Origin: Candidatus Accumulibacter sp. ACC003
Lineage (GTDB): Bacteria; Pseudomonadota; Gammaproteobacteria; Burkholderiales; Rhodocyclaceae
DNA length: 64,000 nucleotides
Assembly (NCBI RefSeq): GCF_907163085.1
Contig: NZ_CAJQTX010000011.1
Location: forward strand, 186,001 to 250,000
Direction of reading: 5' to 3'
The notes beneath the pieces were generated by a model. That model was given only the letters and a program-made list of their open reading frames with translations, searched no databases and had not been told where the DNA came from. Both the position numbers and the translations under genes were made by a program. This document shows, piece by piece, positions 30,842 to 40,343 of the stretch. Position 1 is the stretch's first letter. The number at the start of each line of letters is the position of its first letter.

Positions 30842-31987
30842 CTATTGCTGCTTAAGGTCCAGTTGCGCCAGATCGATCCGCTTGCGGAAGCCGCGAAAGC
30901 GCAACCACGCCTTGCGCGACAGGTGTCGGGCCAGCAGGCCGGGTGGCATCCGCAACCAGTGGGCGCGCACATAGATCAGCCAGCGGGCGAGGGCCGCCAG
31001 GCGCGAGGGATAATCCGGGTGTTCAGGCAGCAGCGCCAGGTGAATCAGGCGATCCATCAGCCCGCGGATCGGCCAGGCCGGCGCCGCGTCGGCCAGCCCG
31101 CGTAGTACCTCCGGGGGAATCGGCGTGCCGAAAAGTCGTTGCGCATGATGCAGGCCGTAGAATAAGGGTCGCTGAAAACCAAGCTCGCGTGCCCGTAGCG
31201 CCAGGCCCGCCCAGAATCCTGGCTCCTGGCCATGGTGGCAAAGCAGATCGTGGACATCGACCAGATCGCGCAGGCGCAGACCCTCGTCGGGATCGCCCTC
31301 GAGAAACAGGTGCACCAGGGCGTGCAGCACCATGTCGGCAGGTGCAAGAACGCGTAGCCGCGGGTCGGCGAGTGGTCGGGCCGCCGCGAATAGTGGTGCC
31401 GGGTCCGATTTCAGGTGGCTGGTCTTCGGCAGCAGCCGATGATGAATGTCGATTTCGGTACCCCGCTCGCGGTGACGGAGCGGCGGAATCTCGTGCATCC
31501 AGACGCGGTAGTAACGGTCGTCGTACGGGTCGATGTCGGTCTTGAACCAGCCGCGTTCGACGAGTCTTTCCTCGATTTCGCCGAGCCGATCTTCCGGCAC
31601 CAGCAGATCGAGGTCGGCGAAGATCCGGCCGCGCGCCGGCGGCAAGCCGGCCAGCAGATAGCCGGTGCCCTTGAGCAGGATCAGCGGCACGTCGATGCCC
31701 TTGAGCGCCCACAGCAGACGGTTTACTTCCCAGGAGATCAGCGTCTGCCGATGCGCGATGACGTTGTGGGAGGCCCGCAGATGGGCGGCGGCGCGGGGCG
31801 GGATCTGGCCGAGCAAATTCGCCTGTTCGAGATCGGACTGCAGTCGTCCGAGTAGCCTGTTGCGGCGGGCTACGCGCAGCAGCAGTTCCCAGTCGGCAGG
31901 TGGCAGGGCGGGCAGTTTTTCGGGCGCCTGCAGCGCCTCGAACAGAAGCCGCTGCGCTCGCCGGTTTTCGCTGGCGGGTTTAGCCAT
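30842..31987 (-). CDS. Nucleotidyltransferase-family protein of a PqqD/kinase cassette
   Basis: 381 residues matching the uncharacterised nucleotidyltransferase family that occurs with HPr-kinase-like proteins. The nucleotidyltransferase-like motif is LLKGTGYLLAGL...RIFADLDLLV (Asp125 and Asp127), with a following EIDIHHRLLP strand. The C-terminal half is helical and His-rich (DMVLHALVHLFL). The ATG at 31987 overlaps the kinase stop by eight bases, so the two are translationally coupled. The start of the longer frame is rejected because it lies in the kinase gene. Substrate unknown. Confidence 0.8.
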   Translation of the reverse strand: MAKPASENRRAQRLLFEALQAPEKLPALPPADWELLLRVARRNRLLGRLQSDLEQANLLGQIPPRAAAHLRASHNVIAHRQTLISWEVNRLLWALKGIDVPLILLKGTGYLLAGLPPARGRIFADLDLLVPEDRLGEIEERLVERGWFKTDIDPYDDRYYRVWMHEIPPLRHRERGTEIDIHHRLLPKTSHLKSDPAPLFAAARPLADPRLRVLAPADMVLHALVHLFLEGDPDEGLRLRDLVDVHDLLCHHGQEPGFWAGLALRARELGFQRPLFYGLHHAQRLFGTPIPPEVLRGLADAAPAWPIRGLMDRLIHLALLPEHPDYPSRLAALARWLIYVRAHWLRMPPGLLARHLSRKAWLRFRGFRKRIDLAQLDLKQQ

Positions 31988-32897
31988 CGCTGGCCTGCGA
32001 AAGTTTGTCGAGCGCGTTGACCGCGTCGTCGAGATCCGAGTAGACCAGGGAATACGCATCGCAGGAGCGGACCATCTCGGTAACCAGCCGAAAGGCAATT
32101 TCGTCGAGGACCTCGTAGTTGAACGCGTTGGTTGCCACGCTCAGGAAAGCCTGGCTTTTCGGCATTGCTTCGAGGGTGAAGGGCGCCCCGGCGACCCAGC
32201 GCGGGAAAACGAGCCAGCGCGGACGCGCCGGCTCCTGCGCGCGCCTGATGCTTTCCACCGGTGGCCGTACATGCGCTACCGTGCCCTTGCGGGTTTCCAG
32301 GAAGGACGGCCCGATGATCGCCTCGGGCCTGAATTTCCGGATCACCTCGATCGACTGGTTCTTCAGCGGGATCAGGCGCGGTATGGGGAGCAGCATGCCA
32401 TCTTCGGGCCGGACAATTCCGAATTCGTCGGAGAGCAGGCGCCAGCCGGAGTGGATCAGTGCGGTACAGAGCGTCGACTTGCCGTCGCCCGGCGAGGCCG
32501 GAAACACGATCGCCCGGCCATTGCGCTCAACCGCCGCTGAATGCAGCAGCAGCAAGTGATGGGCGCGCGTCGCAACGCACCAGTTGATTCCCCATTCGAG
32601 CGCCGGAAAGGCATGTTCGATGGTATAGGGAGCGAAGGGCAATTGTCCATCGATGCCAAAGCACGCCTGCCGGCGTAGCCAGCGGCGCAGCCCGCGCGGT
32701 GCGCTGATGTCGACGTGAAAGTCGCTGATCGCTGCCGGCTCTGGCAGGGGGTAGGGCTCGTACAGCTGATGGGCGAGTGACGCGAAGGAGCCGAGGTTGG
32801 AGCGAATCCTGAGATTGAAAGGGCCGAACTGGAGTGCCAGACCTTCTCCCGCCAAGCGATCAGCCAATTCCCGGCGACTAAGGTCACCGACGATCAT
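31980..32897 (-). CDS. HPr-kinase-related protein (HprK-related kinase A type)
   Basis: 305 residues. The middle resembles the catalytic core of HPr(Ser) kinase: LLLLHSAAVERNGRAIVF, the P-loop ASPGDGKST (134-142) and LLSDEFG (155-161). It lacks the HprK N-terminal domain, and no HPr/PTS genes are near. In this family a kinase is paired with a PqqD-like protein and a nucleotidyltransferase, which are the two flanking genes here. The target is unknown; a peptide or protein substrate presented by the PqqD-like protein is the likely model. The ATG overlaps the PqqD-like stop (ATGA). Confidence 0.83.
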   Translation of the reverse strand: MIVGDLSRRELADRLAGEGLALQFGPFNLRIRSNLGSFASLAHQLYEPYPLPEPAAISDFHVDISAPRGLRRWLRRQACFGIDGQLPFAPYTIEHAFPALEWGINWCVATRAHHLLLLHSAAVERNGRAIVFPASPGDGKSTLCTALIHSGWRLLSDEFGIVRPEDGMLLPIPRLIPLKNQSIEVIRKFRPEAIIGPSFLETRKGTVAHVRPPVESIRRAQEPARPRWLVFPRWVAGAPFTLEAMPKSQAFLSVATNAFNYEVLDEIAFRLVTEMVRSCDAYSLVYSDLDDAVNALDKLSQASDG

Positions 32898-33184
32898 TGT
32901 GCGGTGCTGGGGTCGTCCACGAACTCGACCAGGCCCAGTTCCTCCAGCCTCGTCGTAGCGAATTCGAAATCGTTGGCGGCCAGTTCATCCTGGCTAACAC
33001 CAAGGGCAGCTTCGGTTTGGTGCCTGAGCACTTCCATCGACAGGGGACCTTGTTGCAGGCATTTCAAGATCAATACGGTGGTCTCGTTGAAAACGTGCGT
33101 CGCGGCAGCTGCCGGCTGATAAACAATGTAGATATCATCCCACTCTTGCCAGATCAAGCGATCAGCAAGCGGCGACACCAGCAT
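32894..33184 (-). CDS. PqqD-family peptide-binding protein (HPr-rel-A system)
   Basis: 96 residues from the ATG at 33184 (a GTG at 33208 would add eight). The winged-helix PqqD fold is suggested by WDDIYIVYQPAAAATHVFNETTVLILKCL and the later LEELGLVEFV. PqqD proteins bind precursor peptides and deliver them to modifying enzymes. Its overlap with the kinase gene and the nucleotidyltransferase downstream match the HPr-rel-A gene set known by name but not by function. Confidence 0.8.
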   Translation of the reverse strand: MLVSPLADRLIWQEWDDIYIVYQPAAAATHVFNETTVLILKCLQQGPLSMEVLRHQTEAALGVSQDELAANDFEFATTRLEELGLVEFVDDPSTAQ

Positions 33185-33270
33185 CAGCTCGGCTCTCGCG
33201 CCGTGCACGCCGCCATCAGGAAAGTTCTGGAGCGCATTCTATCGCATTCCAGAAAAGCTTGCCGAGACGT

Positions 33271-33783
33271 CTAACCGTAGAGGGAGGTGGCGCTTGCAGC
33301 ACTGAGGATCGCAACCGGCTGATTATTGTTGTACAAGCCGCCATCGCAATAGCGATAGGCAACGCCGCCGCCGGGCGCCCCCTGTTCCAGGACAACGCCG
33401 TTTTGAACTCCGCCGTTGATCTTTATCCCTTCTCCGCCATTGGCAGGGCATTGCTGCGCGTCAGTGGCGCAAACTTCCGACTGGCCGCTCGGAATGCCCT
33501 CTGTAGCGTTAATCTTGAATCGGGTAATGGCTTGACCGTTTTCATCCGTTGTTACAACTTGCTCGAGCGTCCCGATCGCTTTTGCAGCCGTGCACGATAC
33601 CGCCGCCGCTACCGCGCCGCTCCGCAAAGTCAGCACCAATGGCGCGAGAGCCATTGCACCGCGGACCAGGCGCCGCCGCTTCGCGTCCGAAATCAAAGCA
33701 CTTTCGGGGTTGGCTGTCGCACCGGGTGCAGATGACAAATCGACCGACTTGTTCGCGTCGTCAAGGTGTTCCGTAGATTTCAT
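33271..33783 (-). CDS. Exported Cys-containing protein beside the PqqD/kinase cassette
   Basis: 170 residues from the ATG at 33783, chosen for AGGAG eight bases upstream. A polar N-terminal region of about 34 residues is followed by KRRRLVRGAMALAPLVLTL and Ala-rich cleavage-like GAVAAAVSC, an export signal with a basic, Tat-like n-region. The mature part has Cys64, Cys105, Cys112 and Cys146 and is Gly/Asn/Ser-rich. No family was recognised. It lies 86 bases upstream of the PqqD-like gene on the same strand, so it is a candidate substrate or partner of that cassette. This link is inferred from position only. Confidence 0.6.
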   Translation of the reverse strand: MKSTEHLDDANKSVDLSSAPGATANPESALISDAKRRRLVRGAMALAPLVLTLRSGAVAAAVSCTAAKAIGTLEQVVTTDENGQAITRFKINATEGIPSGQSEVCATDAQQCPANGGEGIKINGGVQNGVVLEQGAPGGGVAYRYCDGGLYNNNQPVAILSAASATSLYG

Positions 33784-34140
33784 CGGTGCAGCTCCTAAAA
33801 GTTTTCGTCTGCGGTGCAGGTGTGACAGCTTCCACAAGCTCGTTCCGCGGTGATCAATCAGCAAGCGCTTCGCTAGGGTGGCCAAGGCGGCGCGCAGTTC
33901 TTGTCTGGCTGACCCTTATCTTCGCTCTCGCGACGCAAATTGACTGTCGATTACGTCACGTTTTGACCAAAGATGCTGGACGCTCCTGCCGCGGCTACGC
34001 ACTTTTCCTGAACAAACAGTTCTTCAATAGACCTTAAGCAACTTCCGTGCCATTTCTGATTTGCAATAGATATAAATCTATAAATCAGCTTGATAGAGAT
34101 TTTGTCTCGTTCTCGAATGAGCCCTGAAGTGCCCGGGTGT
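33784..34140 (-). other. AT-richer upstream region of the PqqD/kinase cassette
   Basis: About 350 bases with no supported gene. Composition drops in G+C around 34030-34110 (runs such as ATAGATATAAATCTATAAATC), unlike the surrounding DNA. This probably holds the promoter of the minus-strand cassette. ATAGATATAAATCTATAAATC contains the inverted pair TAGAT/ATCTA (34069-34081), which could be an operator; this is tentative. Confidence 0.35.
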
Positions 34141-34184
34141 AAAAAAAACCGACAGTCTCCATCGGTGGCTGCTCCTCGGTTTTT
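34141..34184 (-). terminator. Intrinsic terminator after glnD
   Basis: On the minus strand AAAAACCGA (complement of 34176-34184) pairs with TCGGTTTTT (complement of 34144-34152), and the 3' arm runs on into eight T residues. A shorter alternative stem ACCGA/TCGGT exists inside it. It lies 60 bases after the glnD stop and could also stop transcription in the other direction. Confidence 0.65.
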
Positions 34185-34243
34185 CGCCGCTCCCGGGGTG
34201 GCTCACCAAGCTGTGCTCATGAGCCACGCGCCGAACGGCGCGA

Positions 34244-36826
34244 TCAAAGTTTCAAACGCTCCAGCAACTCGGTTTCGAGTTTGATGCGGCTTGACGTTCT
34301 GCCGAGGTCGCCGCCGCTGATCAGGAAAGTGTCCTCAACGCGTTCGCCGAGAGTGGAGATCTTAGCTGTATGTAGATTAGCACCATGTGTGGCCAATGTC
34401 ATTGCCACGCTATAAAGCAGGCCTGGGCGATCGGCCGCACTTACCGAAAGCACGTAATGCGAGCCTTTTTCGTCGGGTTCGATGGTGACCATGGGTTGAA
34501 TCGGGAAATGCTTCACTTGCCGCGAGATTCGCCCGCTGCCTGGCGCCTCGGGCGGACTCTGTCGGCTCAGGCGGACCGTCAGTTCGTGCTCGACGTAGCT
34601 GATCATCGACCGATCGCTGTCGCGATCGCTGAGGTCAAGCAGCATGAAGCTGTCCAGGGCATAGCCGTGACGTGTGGTGTGGATCTTGGCATCGACGATG
34701 GTGTAGCCGGCGCGGCCAAAGAAGCCGACCAGACGCGCGAACAAGTCATGTTGGTCGAGCGTATAGATCATCACCTCGAGCCCGTCGCCTTGCGGGTTGA
34801 TGCGCGCTTTGACGACCGGTTGCTCGACATTCGTCCGATAGTGCAGTGCCCGGGTATGCCAAGCGATCTCTTCCGCCGAATGGCGGAGGAAGTAGACGGT
34901 GTCAAGCTGCTTCCAGAGGCGTTCGTGCACCGCGTCGGGAAGGGCGAAATAGCGCAGCAGGCGCAAAGCTTCATTTTGGCGCTCTTCGATCAGTCCTTGC
35001 CTGACCGGCACCTGGCCGCCGGCGAGCAGCGTTCGGCAGGTGCTCCTGAACAGCTGTTCGAGCAACTGCCCCTTCCAGCTGTTCCAGACTTTCGGGCTGG
35101 TGCCGCGGATGTCGGCGACGGTGAACAGATAAAGTGCGATCAGGTGACGTTCGTTCTTGACTATCGCGGCAAATGCGCCCATCACTTCGGGGTCGGCAAT
35201 GTCCTGTTTCTGTGCAACGGTTGACATCAGCAGATGCTGCTCGACCAGCCAGACGATCAGTTCGCTATCGTCGGCGTCGAGCTTGTGCGCCGCGCAGAAC
35301 TCGGCGGCATCGACGGCGCCAAGGCGCGAGTGGTTACCCCCTCGACCCTTGGCGATGTCGTGGAAAAGGGCGGCGATGTAGAGTACCCAGGGGTGACGAA
35401 AATCGCTGATCAACTCGCTGCACAGCGGGTATTCGTGCGCAAACTCGTCGGCCAGAAAGCGCCGCAGGTTGCGCAGGACCCGCAGGATATGCTGGTCGAC
35501 CGTATACACATGGAACAGGTCGTGTTGCATCTGACCGACAATCTTGCCGAAATTGGGCAGGTAGCGGCCAAGAACGCCGAACTGATTCATGAGCCGCATG
35601 GCATGCAGCACGCCGCGCGGCTGCTTGATGATCTCAAGGAAGCGGCCACGATTGCCGGGCTCGCTACGAAAAGCATCGTCGATCAGTGTGCGGGCGTGCC
35701 ACAGGGCACGCAGGGTGCGCGCGCTCATTCCCTGCAGCTCGGGATGCTGCTGCATCAACAGGAAAGCCTCAAGCATGGCGGCGGGATCGCGGTGGAAGGT
35801 TTCGTCGTCGACCACGTCGAGCAAGTCGTGAGCGTTCTGGAAGCGGTCATTGATCGCCTGCGGCAGCTGCTCCGGCAACGGGCTAATGGCGGCGCCGATG
35901 TTCAGCAGCAAGATGGCGTTGATCTGCGTGACTTCCTTCGCCGTACGGTAGTAGCCCTGCATCAGCCGCTCGCTGGCGCGGCGGGTCGGCGTCGCCTGGT
36001 AGCCCAGTTGTTCAGCGAGCGCCGTCTGGTAGTCGAAAAGGAGCCGGTCTTCGCGGCGGCCGACGTGAATGTGCAGGCGGGTTCGTAACTGCTGCAGGAA
36101 GCCGATGCAGCGCTTCAGCTGCTTTTCTTCTTCGTGGGTCAGGAAGCCGTATTGCGCCAGATCGTCCCAGGTGCGACCGTAGCCCGCGGCGCTGGCAATC
36201 CACAGAATCGACTGCAAATCGCGCAGGCCACCCGGACCTTCCTTGCAGTTCGGTTCCAGACTGTAGGGCGTGTCATCGTAGCGCAGGTGGCGTTCGTCCT
36301 GCTCGCTTCGCTTGGCTTCGAAGAACGTGTGCGGATCAAGGACTTTTTCCAGTTCTGTCGAGAAGTCGTGGAAGAGTTGATCGCTGCCGGTCAGCAGGCG
36401 CGACTCAAGCAAGGCGGTCTGAATCGTCAGATCGCCGGCGGCGGCGTCGGCGCACTCGGCAACCGTGCGGACGCTGGGCGCGACTTCCAGTCCGATGTCG
36501 TAACAAAGAGTGACTGCCTGCTCCAGTTGTCTGGTCAGCACTTCGTCGGGTGGCTCCGGCAGCAGCAGCAGCAGGTCGACGTCCGACGCGGGGTAGAGTT
36601 CGCCGCGCCCGTAGCCGCCGACAGCGAGCAGCGCCAGCGACGCTGGCAAACGCAGAGCCTGCCACAAGTCGCAGAGGACGCCGTCAATCAGGCGGCAGCG
36701 CTCGCGCAGCAGGCGCGGCGCGTTACCGTCGGCGAGATAGTGCTCGCGGATTGCCGCCTGCTCGACTTGCAAGTGTGCGCGGCAGCGTGCGACCAGCGCT
36801 TGCGGATCAACAACCTCGGCGTCCAT
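34244..36826 (-). CDS. glnD: Bifunctional uridylyltransferase/uridylyl-removing enzyme GlnD
   Basis: 860-residue nitrogen sensor that uridylylates PII at low glutamine and removes UMP at high glutamine. The nucleotidyltransferase domain has [20 protein letters not shown] near residue 70. A central HD domain has [14 protein letters not shown]. Two C-terminal ACT domains ([20 protein letters not shown] and [13 protein letters not shown]) sense glutamine. It lies six bases after map, and the map-glnD pair is conserved. Confidence 0.95.
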   Translation of the reverse strand: MDAEVVDPQALVARCRAHLQVEQAAIREHYLADGNAPRLLRERCRLIDGVLCDLWQALRLPASLALLAVGGYGRGELYPASDVDLLLLLPEPPDEVLTRQLEQAVTLCYDIGLEVAPSVRTVAECADAAAGDLTIQTALLESRLLTGSDQLFHDFSTELEKVLDPHTFFEAKRSEQDERHLRYDDTPYSLEPNCKEGPGGLRDLQSILWIASAAGYGRTWDDLAQYGFLTHEEEKQLKRCIGFLQQLRTRLHIHVGRREDRLLFDYQTALAEQLGYQATPTRRASERLMQGYYRTAKEVTQINAILLLNIGAAISPLPEQLPQAINDRFQNAHDLLDVVDDETFHRDPAAMLEAFLLMQQHPELQGMSARTLRALWHARTLIDDAFRSEPGNRGRFLEIIKQPRGVLHAMRLMNQFGVLGRYLPNFGKIVGQMQHDLFHVYTVDQHILRVLRNLRRFLADEFAHEYPLCSELISDFRHPWVLYIAALFHDIAKGRGGNHSRLGAVDAAEFCAAHKLDADDSELIVWLVEQHLLMSTVAQKQDIADPEVMGAFAAIVKNERHLIALYLFTVADIRGTSPKVWNSWKGQLLEQLFRSTCRTLLAGGQVPVRQGLIEERQNEALRLLRYFALPDAVHERLWKQLDTVYFLRHSAEEIAWHTRALHYRTNVEQPVVKARINPQGDGLEVMIYTLDQHDLFARLVGFFGRAGYTIVDAKIHTTRHGYALDSFMLLDLSDRDSDRSMISYVEHELTVRLSRQSPPEAPGSGRISRQVKHFPIQPMVTIEPDEKGSHYVLSVSAADRPGLLYSVAMTLATHGANLHTAKISTLGERVEDTFLISGGDLGRTSSRIKLETELLERLKL

Positions 36827-36832
36827 TGTCTG

Positions 36833-37633
36833 CTAGCCGATGCTGTCCGGAGGTTGGCGCGTACCCTCGGAGACGGTGAGGACGTCGTACCCGGCCTCGG
36901 TGACCAGGATGGTGTGCTCCCATTGTGCGGACAGGCTGTGATCCTTGGTGACGATCGTCCAGCCGTCAGCCATCGTCCTGATGGCTGCCTTGCCGGCGTT
37001 GATCATCGGCTCGATGGTAAAAACCATCCCCGCTTCGAGCCGGATACCGGTGTGTGGTCGGCCATAGTGAAGAACCTGTGGTTCTTCGTGGAACTTGGCG
37101 CCGATGCCGTGACCGCAGAACTCGCGGACCACCGAATAGCCCGATTTTTCGGCGTGCTGCTGAATCGCGTGACCAATGTCGCCGAGGTGCGCGCCGGCCC
37201 TGACCTGCGCGATTCCCAGCCACAGGCATTCGAAGGTGATCTCGCACAGCCGTCGTGCCTGCACCGACGCTTCGCCGACCAGGAACATGCGGCTGCTGTC
37301 GCCGTGATAACCGTCCTTGATCACCGTCACGTCGAGATTGACGATATCGCCGTTTTTCAGCTGCCGATCGCCGGGAACGCCGTGACAGACCTGGTGGTTT
37401 ACCGAGGTGCAGACCGATTTTGGGTACGGCTGGTAGCCCGGTGGCGCGTAGTTGAGCGGCGCAGGGATACCACCCTGAACATCGACAATGTAGTCGTGGC
37501 ACAGTCGATCGAGTTCGCCGGTGGTGATTCCCGACCTGATCTGCGGCGCTATGTAGTCGAGCACCTCGGCCGTCAGTCGGCCGGCGACGCGCATCTTGTC
37601 GATTTCCTGCGGGGTCTTGAGTGTAATGCTCAT
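36833..37633 (-). CDS. map: Type I methionine aminopeptidase
   Basis: 266-residue metallopeptidase removing N-terminal Met from new proteins. The pita-bread fold motifs are present: HGVPGDRQLKNGDIVNLDVTV with a metal-ligand Asp, the YHGDSSRMF Asp, CGHGIGAKFHEEP with the ligand His, GMVFTIEPM with Glu, and the final WEHTILVTE Glu. In relatives it is divergent from rpsB. Here the intergenic region has been split by a mobile element. Confidence 0.96.
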   Translation of the reverse strand: MSITLKTPQEIDKMRVAGRLTAEVLDYIAPQIRSGITTGELDRLCHDYIVDVQGGIPAPLNYAPPGYQPYPKSVCTSVNHQVCHGVPGDRQLKNGDIVNLDVTVIKDGYHGDSSRMFLVGEASVQARRLCEITFECLWLGIAQVRAGAHLGDIGHAIQQHAEKSGYSVVREFCGHGIGAKFHEEPQVLHYGRPHTGIRLEAGMVFTIEPMINAGKAAIRTMADGWTIVTKDHSLSAQWEHTILVTEAGYDVLTVSEGTRQPPDSIG

Positions 37634-37917
37634 GCGTGGAGCTCGGGGTCGAGATGAGAAGAGGGACGAAGGATAAAGGAAGCCAGGGGCTTAGGCAATT
37701 TGCCGGAGGGCGTCGGCGGTGGTCTGTGGCTGCTCGGTGCCGGCGCCTGGAAACAGCAGGAGGGCGCAGCGCTGAAGCATGACTGCGCCAGCCCAGTACT
37801 GGCAAGGCGTTGCGGTGGGCAGGCAAAAAAGGTTTCGCACAAGGGAGCTAGACAGCCGGGGGGACTTCTGGCAGGATAGGTGGAGGGTCATTGGTCCACG
37901 TTTCAGCCGGAGGTATC

Positions 37918-38826
37918 GTGGTGGTTGCAACGAGCGAAGGGGAGTGGGTGCACTGCGGTCGCGTATTCAGCGCCGCGGAGATCGCCGAGGTGTGCGGGAC
38001 GGTGGCGTGGCTGCCGGGATTGGCGCGCAAGGAGTTGGCGGCGACGGTCTGCGAGCACCTGGGGTGGACCACTCTGACAGGGACGGCGAAGATCAGCGCC
38101 TGCCTGGAGTTTCTGGAGCGTTTGCAGGCGGCCGGGCTGCTGACACTGCCGGCGATAAGGCCGTCGTCAGCACGCCGTTGCGCGCCGCCCGCGGCACCCG
38201 TAGATACGGTCACCGGGGAGCTTCCCGTGCACTGCGCCCTGTCGGCACTCGCACCGGTCTGCCTGGAAGTCGTTCGCGACGCGGCGTTGGTGGCGCAGTG
38301 GGATGCGCTGGTGGCGCGCTGGCACCCACTGGGTTTCCAGGGGGCCTTCGGCTACCGCCTGCGCTACTTCATCACGGCGGGCGACCGGCGGCTCGGCAGC
38401 GTCCTGCTGGCCGGCGCTGCCCGCGCGGTCGCCGTGCGCGACCGCTGGATCGGCTGGACGGCCCAGGCCCGCCGCGAGAACCTGGCGCGGGTGGTGAACA
38501 ACAGCCGCTTCCTGATCTTTCCCCACGTCCGGGTGCCGCATCTGGCCAGTCATGTGCTCGGACAACTCGCGCGCCGCGCACGCGCGGACTGGCTCGATCA
38601 CTGGGGCTTCGAGCCCCTGTTGCTGGAGACTTTCGTCGATCCTCGTCACTATACCGGCACCTGTTACCGCGCGGCCGGTTGGCAGTTGCTCGGGGCAACC
38701 AGCGGGCGCGGGCTGGCCCGCCCCGGCCAGTCGTATCGCAGCACGCCCCGCCAGGTGTGGCTCAAACCGCTGAGCGCCGATTGTCGCGACCGGCTGTGTG
38801 CCGCCCCTGGGAGCTCCCGGCCATGA
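37918..38826 (+). CDS. DUF4338 protein, DruA-like, carried by a transposon
   Basis: About 302 residues. An N-terminal helix-turn-helix-like part (FSAAEIAEVCGTVAWLP) precedes a DUF4338 domain: GYRLRYFITAGDRRLGSVLL, DRWIGWTAQARRENLARVV, VVNNSRFLIFPHVRVPHLASHVL and ETFVDPRHYTGTCYRAAGW. DUF4338 is the domain of DruA of the Druantia antiphage system. Here the other Druantia genes are missing and a transposase follows, so a role in transposition is more likely. The GTG at 37918 follows GGAGG; an earlier TTG at 37891 is possible. The stop overlaps the transposase ATG. Confidence 0.75.
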   Translation: MVVATSEGEWVHCGRVFSAAEIAEVCGTVAWLPGLARKELAATVCEHLGWTTLTGTAKISACLEFLERLQAAGLLTLPAIRPSSARRCAPPAAPVDTVTGELPVHCALSALAPVCLEVVRDAALVAQWDALVARWHPLGFQGAFGYRLRYFITAGDRRLGSVLLAGAARAVAVRDRWIGWTAQARRENLARVVNNSRFLIFPHVRVPHLASHVLGQLARRARADWLDHWGFEPLLLETFVDPRHYTGTCYRAAGWQLLGATSGRGLARPGQSYRSTPRQVWLKPLSADCRDRLCAAPGSSRP

Positions 38827-40343
38827 GCAAACCCTGCCGTCGCCCGACACGCGCTGCCCTCAAGGAGCTGCGCTCAGAGAAGAAACGGCAGGAAAAGGCA
38901 CTGAACGCGAAACGGCGCGCGAGTGGACAAGTCCTCCACTCCCCCACTTCTCTGCCCAACCGATGCTCAGCCTTCGCGACCGTCGGCGAGGAAAGGGAGG
39001 CCCGCGAGGACGCCGTGAGCAAAAAGACGCGTCTCCTGCGCAAAGAGCTACCCGCCTTGCTCGAGCAACTGGAACAAATTCCCGACCCGAGAGACCCCAG
39101 GAAGCGCCGCCACAAGCTGACCGCGCTGCTGCTTTACGGTCTGCTGATGTTCGTCTTTCAGTTCTCCTCTCGGCGCGAGACCAACCGCGAAATATCCCGT
39201 CCCCAGTTCATGGCCAACCTCCACCTGCTGTTCCCGGAGATCGAGACCCTGCCACACGCCGACACCCTGTTTCGGCTGCTGCGCGACATCGACCTTGACC
39301 ACCTTGAGCAGGCCCACGTCGATCTGGTGAAGCGGCTGATCCGCGGCAAGAGCTTCCGCCGCTATCTGATCAACCACTGCTACCCCATCGCCATCGACGG
39401 CTCGCAGAAGGTCGCCGGCGACACCCTCTGGGCGGAGGAACTCCTCCAGCGCACCGTCGGCAAGGAGGAAACCCGCCACACCCAGTACTTCGTCTACGTC
39501 CTCGAGGCCAGCCTGGCTTTCCACAACGGCCTGGTCGTCCCACTGCTCAGCGAGTTCCTCGAACACGCGCTGGGCGATACCGAAGCGCAAAAGCAGGACT
39601 GCGAGCTGCGCGGCTTTGTGCGCTTGAGCGACCGGCTCAAGACGCTGTTCCCCCGCCTGCCGATCCTGCTCCTGCTCGACGGCCTTTACGCCAACGGGCC
39701 GGTGATGCAGCGCTGCTTGCGCGCCCACTGGCAGTTCATTATCGTGCTTAAGGACAAGGATTTGTCCACGGTCTGGCAGGAGTTCCGCGCACTCCACGCC
39801 CTGAAGCCACAAGCCGTGCAGCGCGCTTGGGGAAGGCGCCGACAACACTTCAGCTGGGTCAACGACATCGACTACGCCTTCGCGGCCAACGGGCGTCAGC
39901 GTCTCAAGCTGAACCTGGTGGTCTGTGAGGAAAGCTGGGAAAAGATCGATGAACAGGCCAGGACCGTCACCGAAACATCGCGCCACGCCTGGCTCTCCAG
40001 CCAACCGCTCAGACAAGACAATGTCCATGAGCGCTGCAACCTCGGTGCCCGCCACCGTTGGGGCATCGAAGCGGGCTTCCTCGTCGAAAAACATCAGGGC
40101 TACCACTACGAGCATGCCTTTGCCCTCGACTGGAATGCCATGAAAGGCTATCACCTCCTCATGCGCCTGGCGCATGTGTTCAATACCCTGGCACGTTTCA
40201 CCCGGCAGTTACGCAACCTGTATCAAGAACTCGGTGTGCGCGGCGCCATCGCCTTCATCCGTAATTCCTGTGCTGCGCCCTGGCTTGACCCAGCACGCCT
40301 GCGTCTGCTTCTCGCCGAACCGTTCCTGCTGCAACTCGAATAA
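38823..40343 (+). CDS. DDE-type transposase
   Basis: 506 residues from the ATG overlapping the DruA-like stop (ATGA). After a basic N-terminus comes a transposase-like core: LEQLEQIPDPRDPRKRRHKL, HCYPIAIDGSQKVAGDTLW with a candidate catalytic Asp, LLLDGLYANGPVMQ with a second, and a C-terminal RHRWGIEAGFLVEKHQGYHYEH carrying the Glu. The last region resembles transposases of unclassified IS families. The frame reads on upstream without a stop through the whole DruA-like gene, but only this start fits. The gene looks intact. Confidence 0.75.
   Translation: MSKPCRRPTRAALKELRSEKKRQEKALNAKRRASGQVLHSPTSLPNRCSAFATVGEEREAREDAVSKKTRLLRKELPALLEQLEQIPDPRDPRKRRHKLTALLLYGLLMFVFQFSSRRETNREISRPQFMANLHLLFPEIETLPHADTLFRLLRDIDLDHLEQAHVDLVKRLIRGKSFRRYLINHCYPIAIDGSQKVAGDTLWAEELLQRTVGKEETRHTQYFVYVLEASLAFHNGLVVPLLSEFLEHALGDTEAQKQDCELRGFVRLSDRLKTLFPRLPILLLLDGLYANGPVMQRCLRAHWQFIIVLKDKDLSTVWQEFRALHALKPQAVQRAWGRRRQHFSWVNDIDYAFAANGRQRLKLNLVVCEESWEKIDEQARTVTETSRHAWLSSQPLRQDNVHERCNLGARHRWGIEAGFLVEKHQGYHYEHAFALDWNAMKGYHLLMRLAHVFNTLARFTRQLRNLYQELGVRGAIAFIRNSCAAPWLDPARLRLLLAEPFLLQLE

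Noticed and set aside
37918-38826. A functional Druantia defence system
   Set aside because: Only the DUF4338 gene is present; the large helicase and other Druantia genes are missing, and a transposase follows.
37779-40343. A single 854-codon frame across both transposon genes
   Set aside because: The first part is in the wrong frame for the DUF4338 protein; the two genes overlap as ATGA with separate products.
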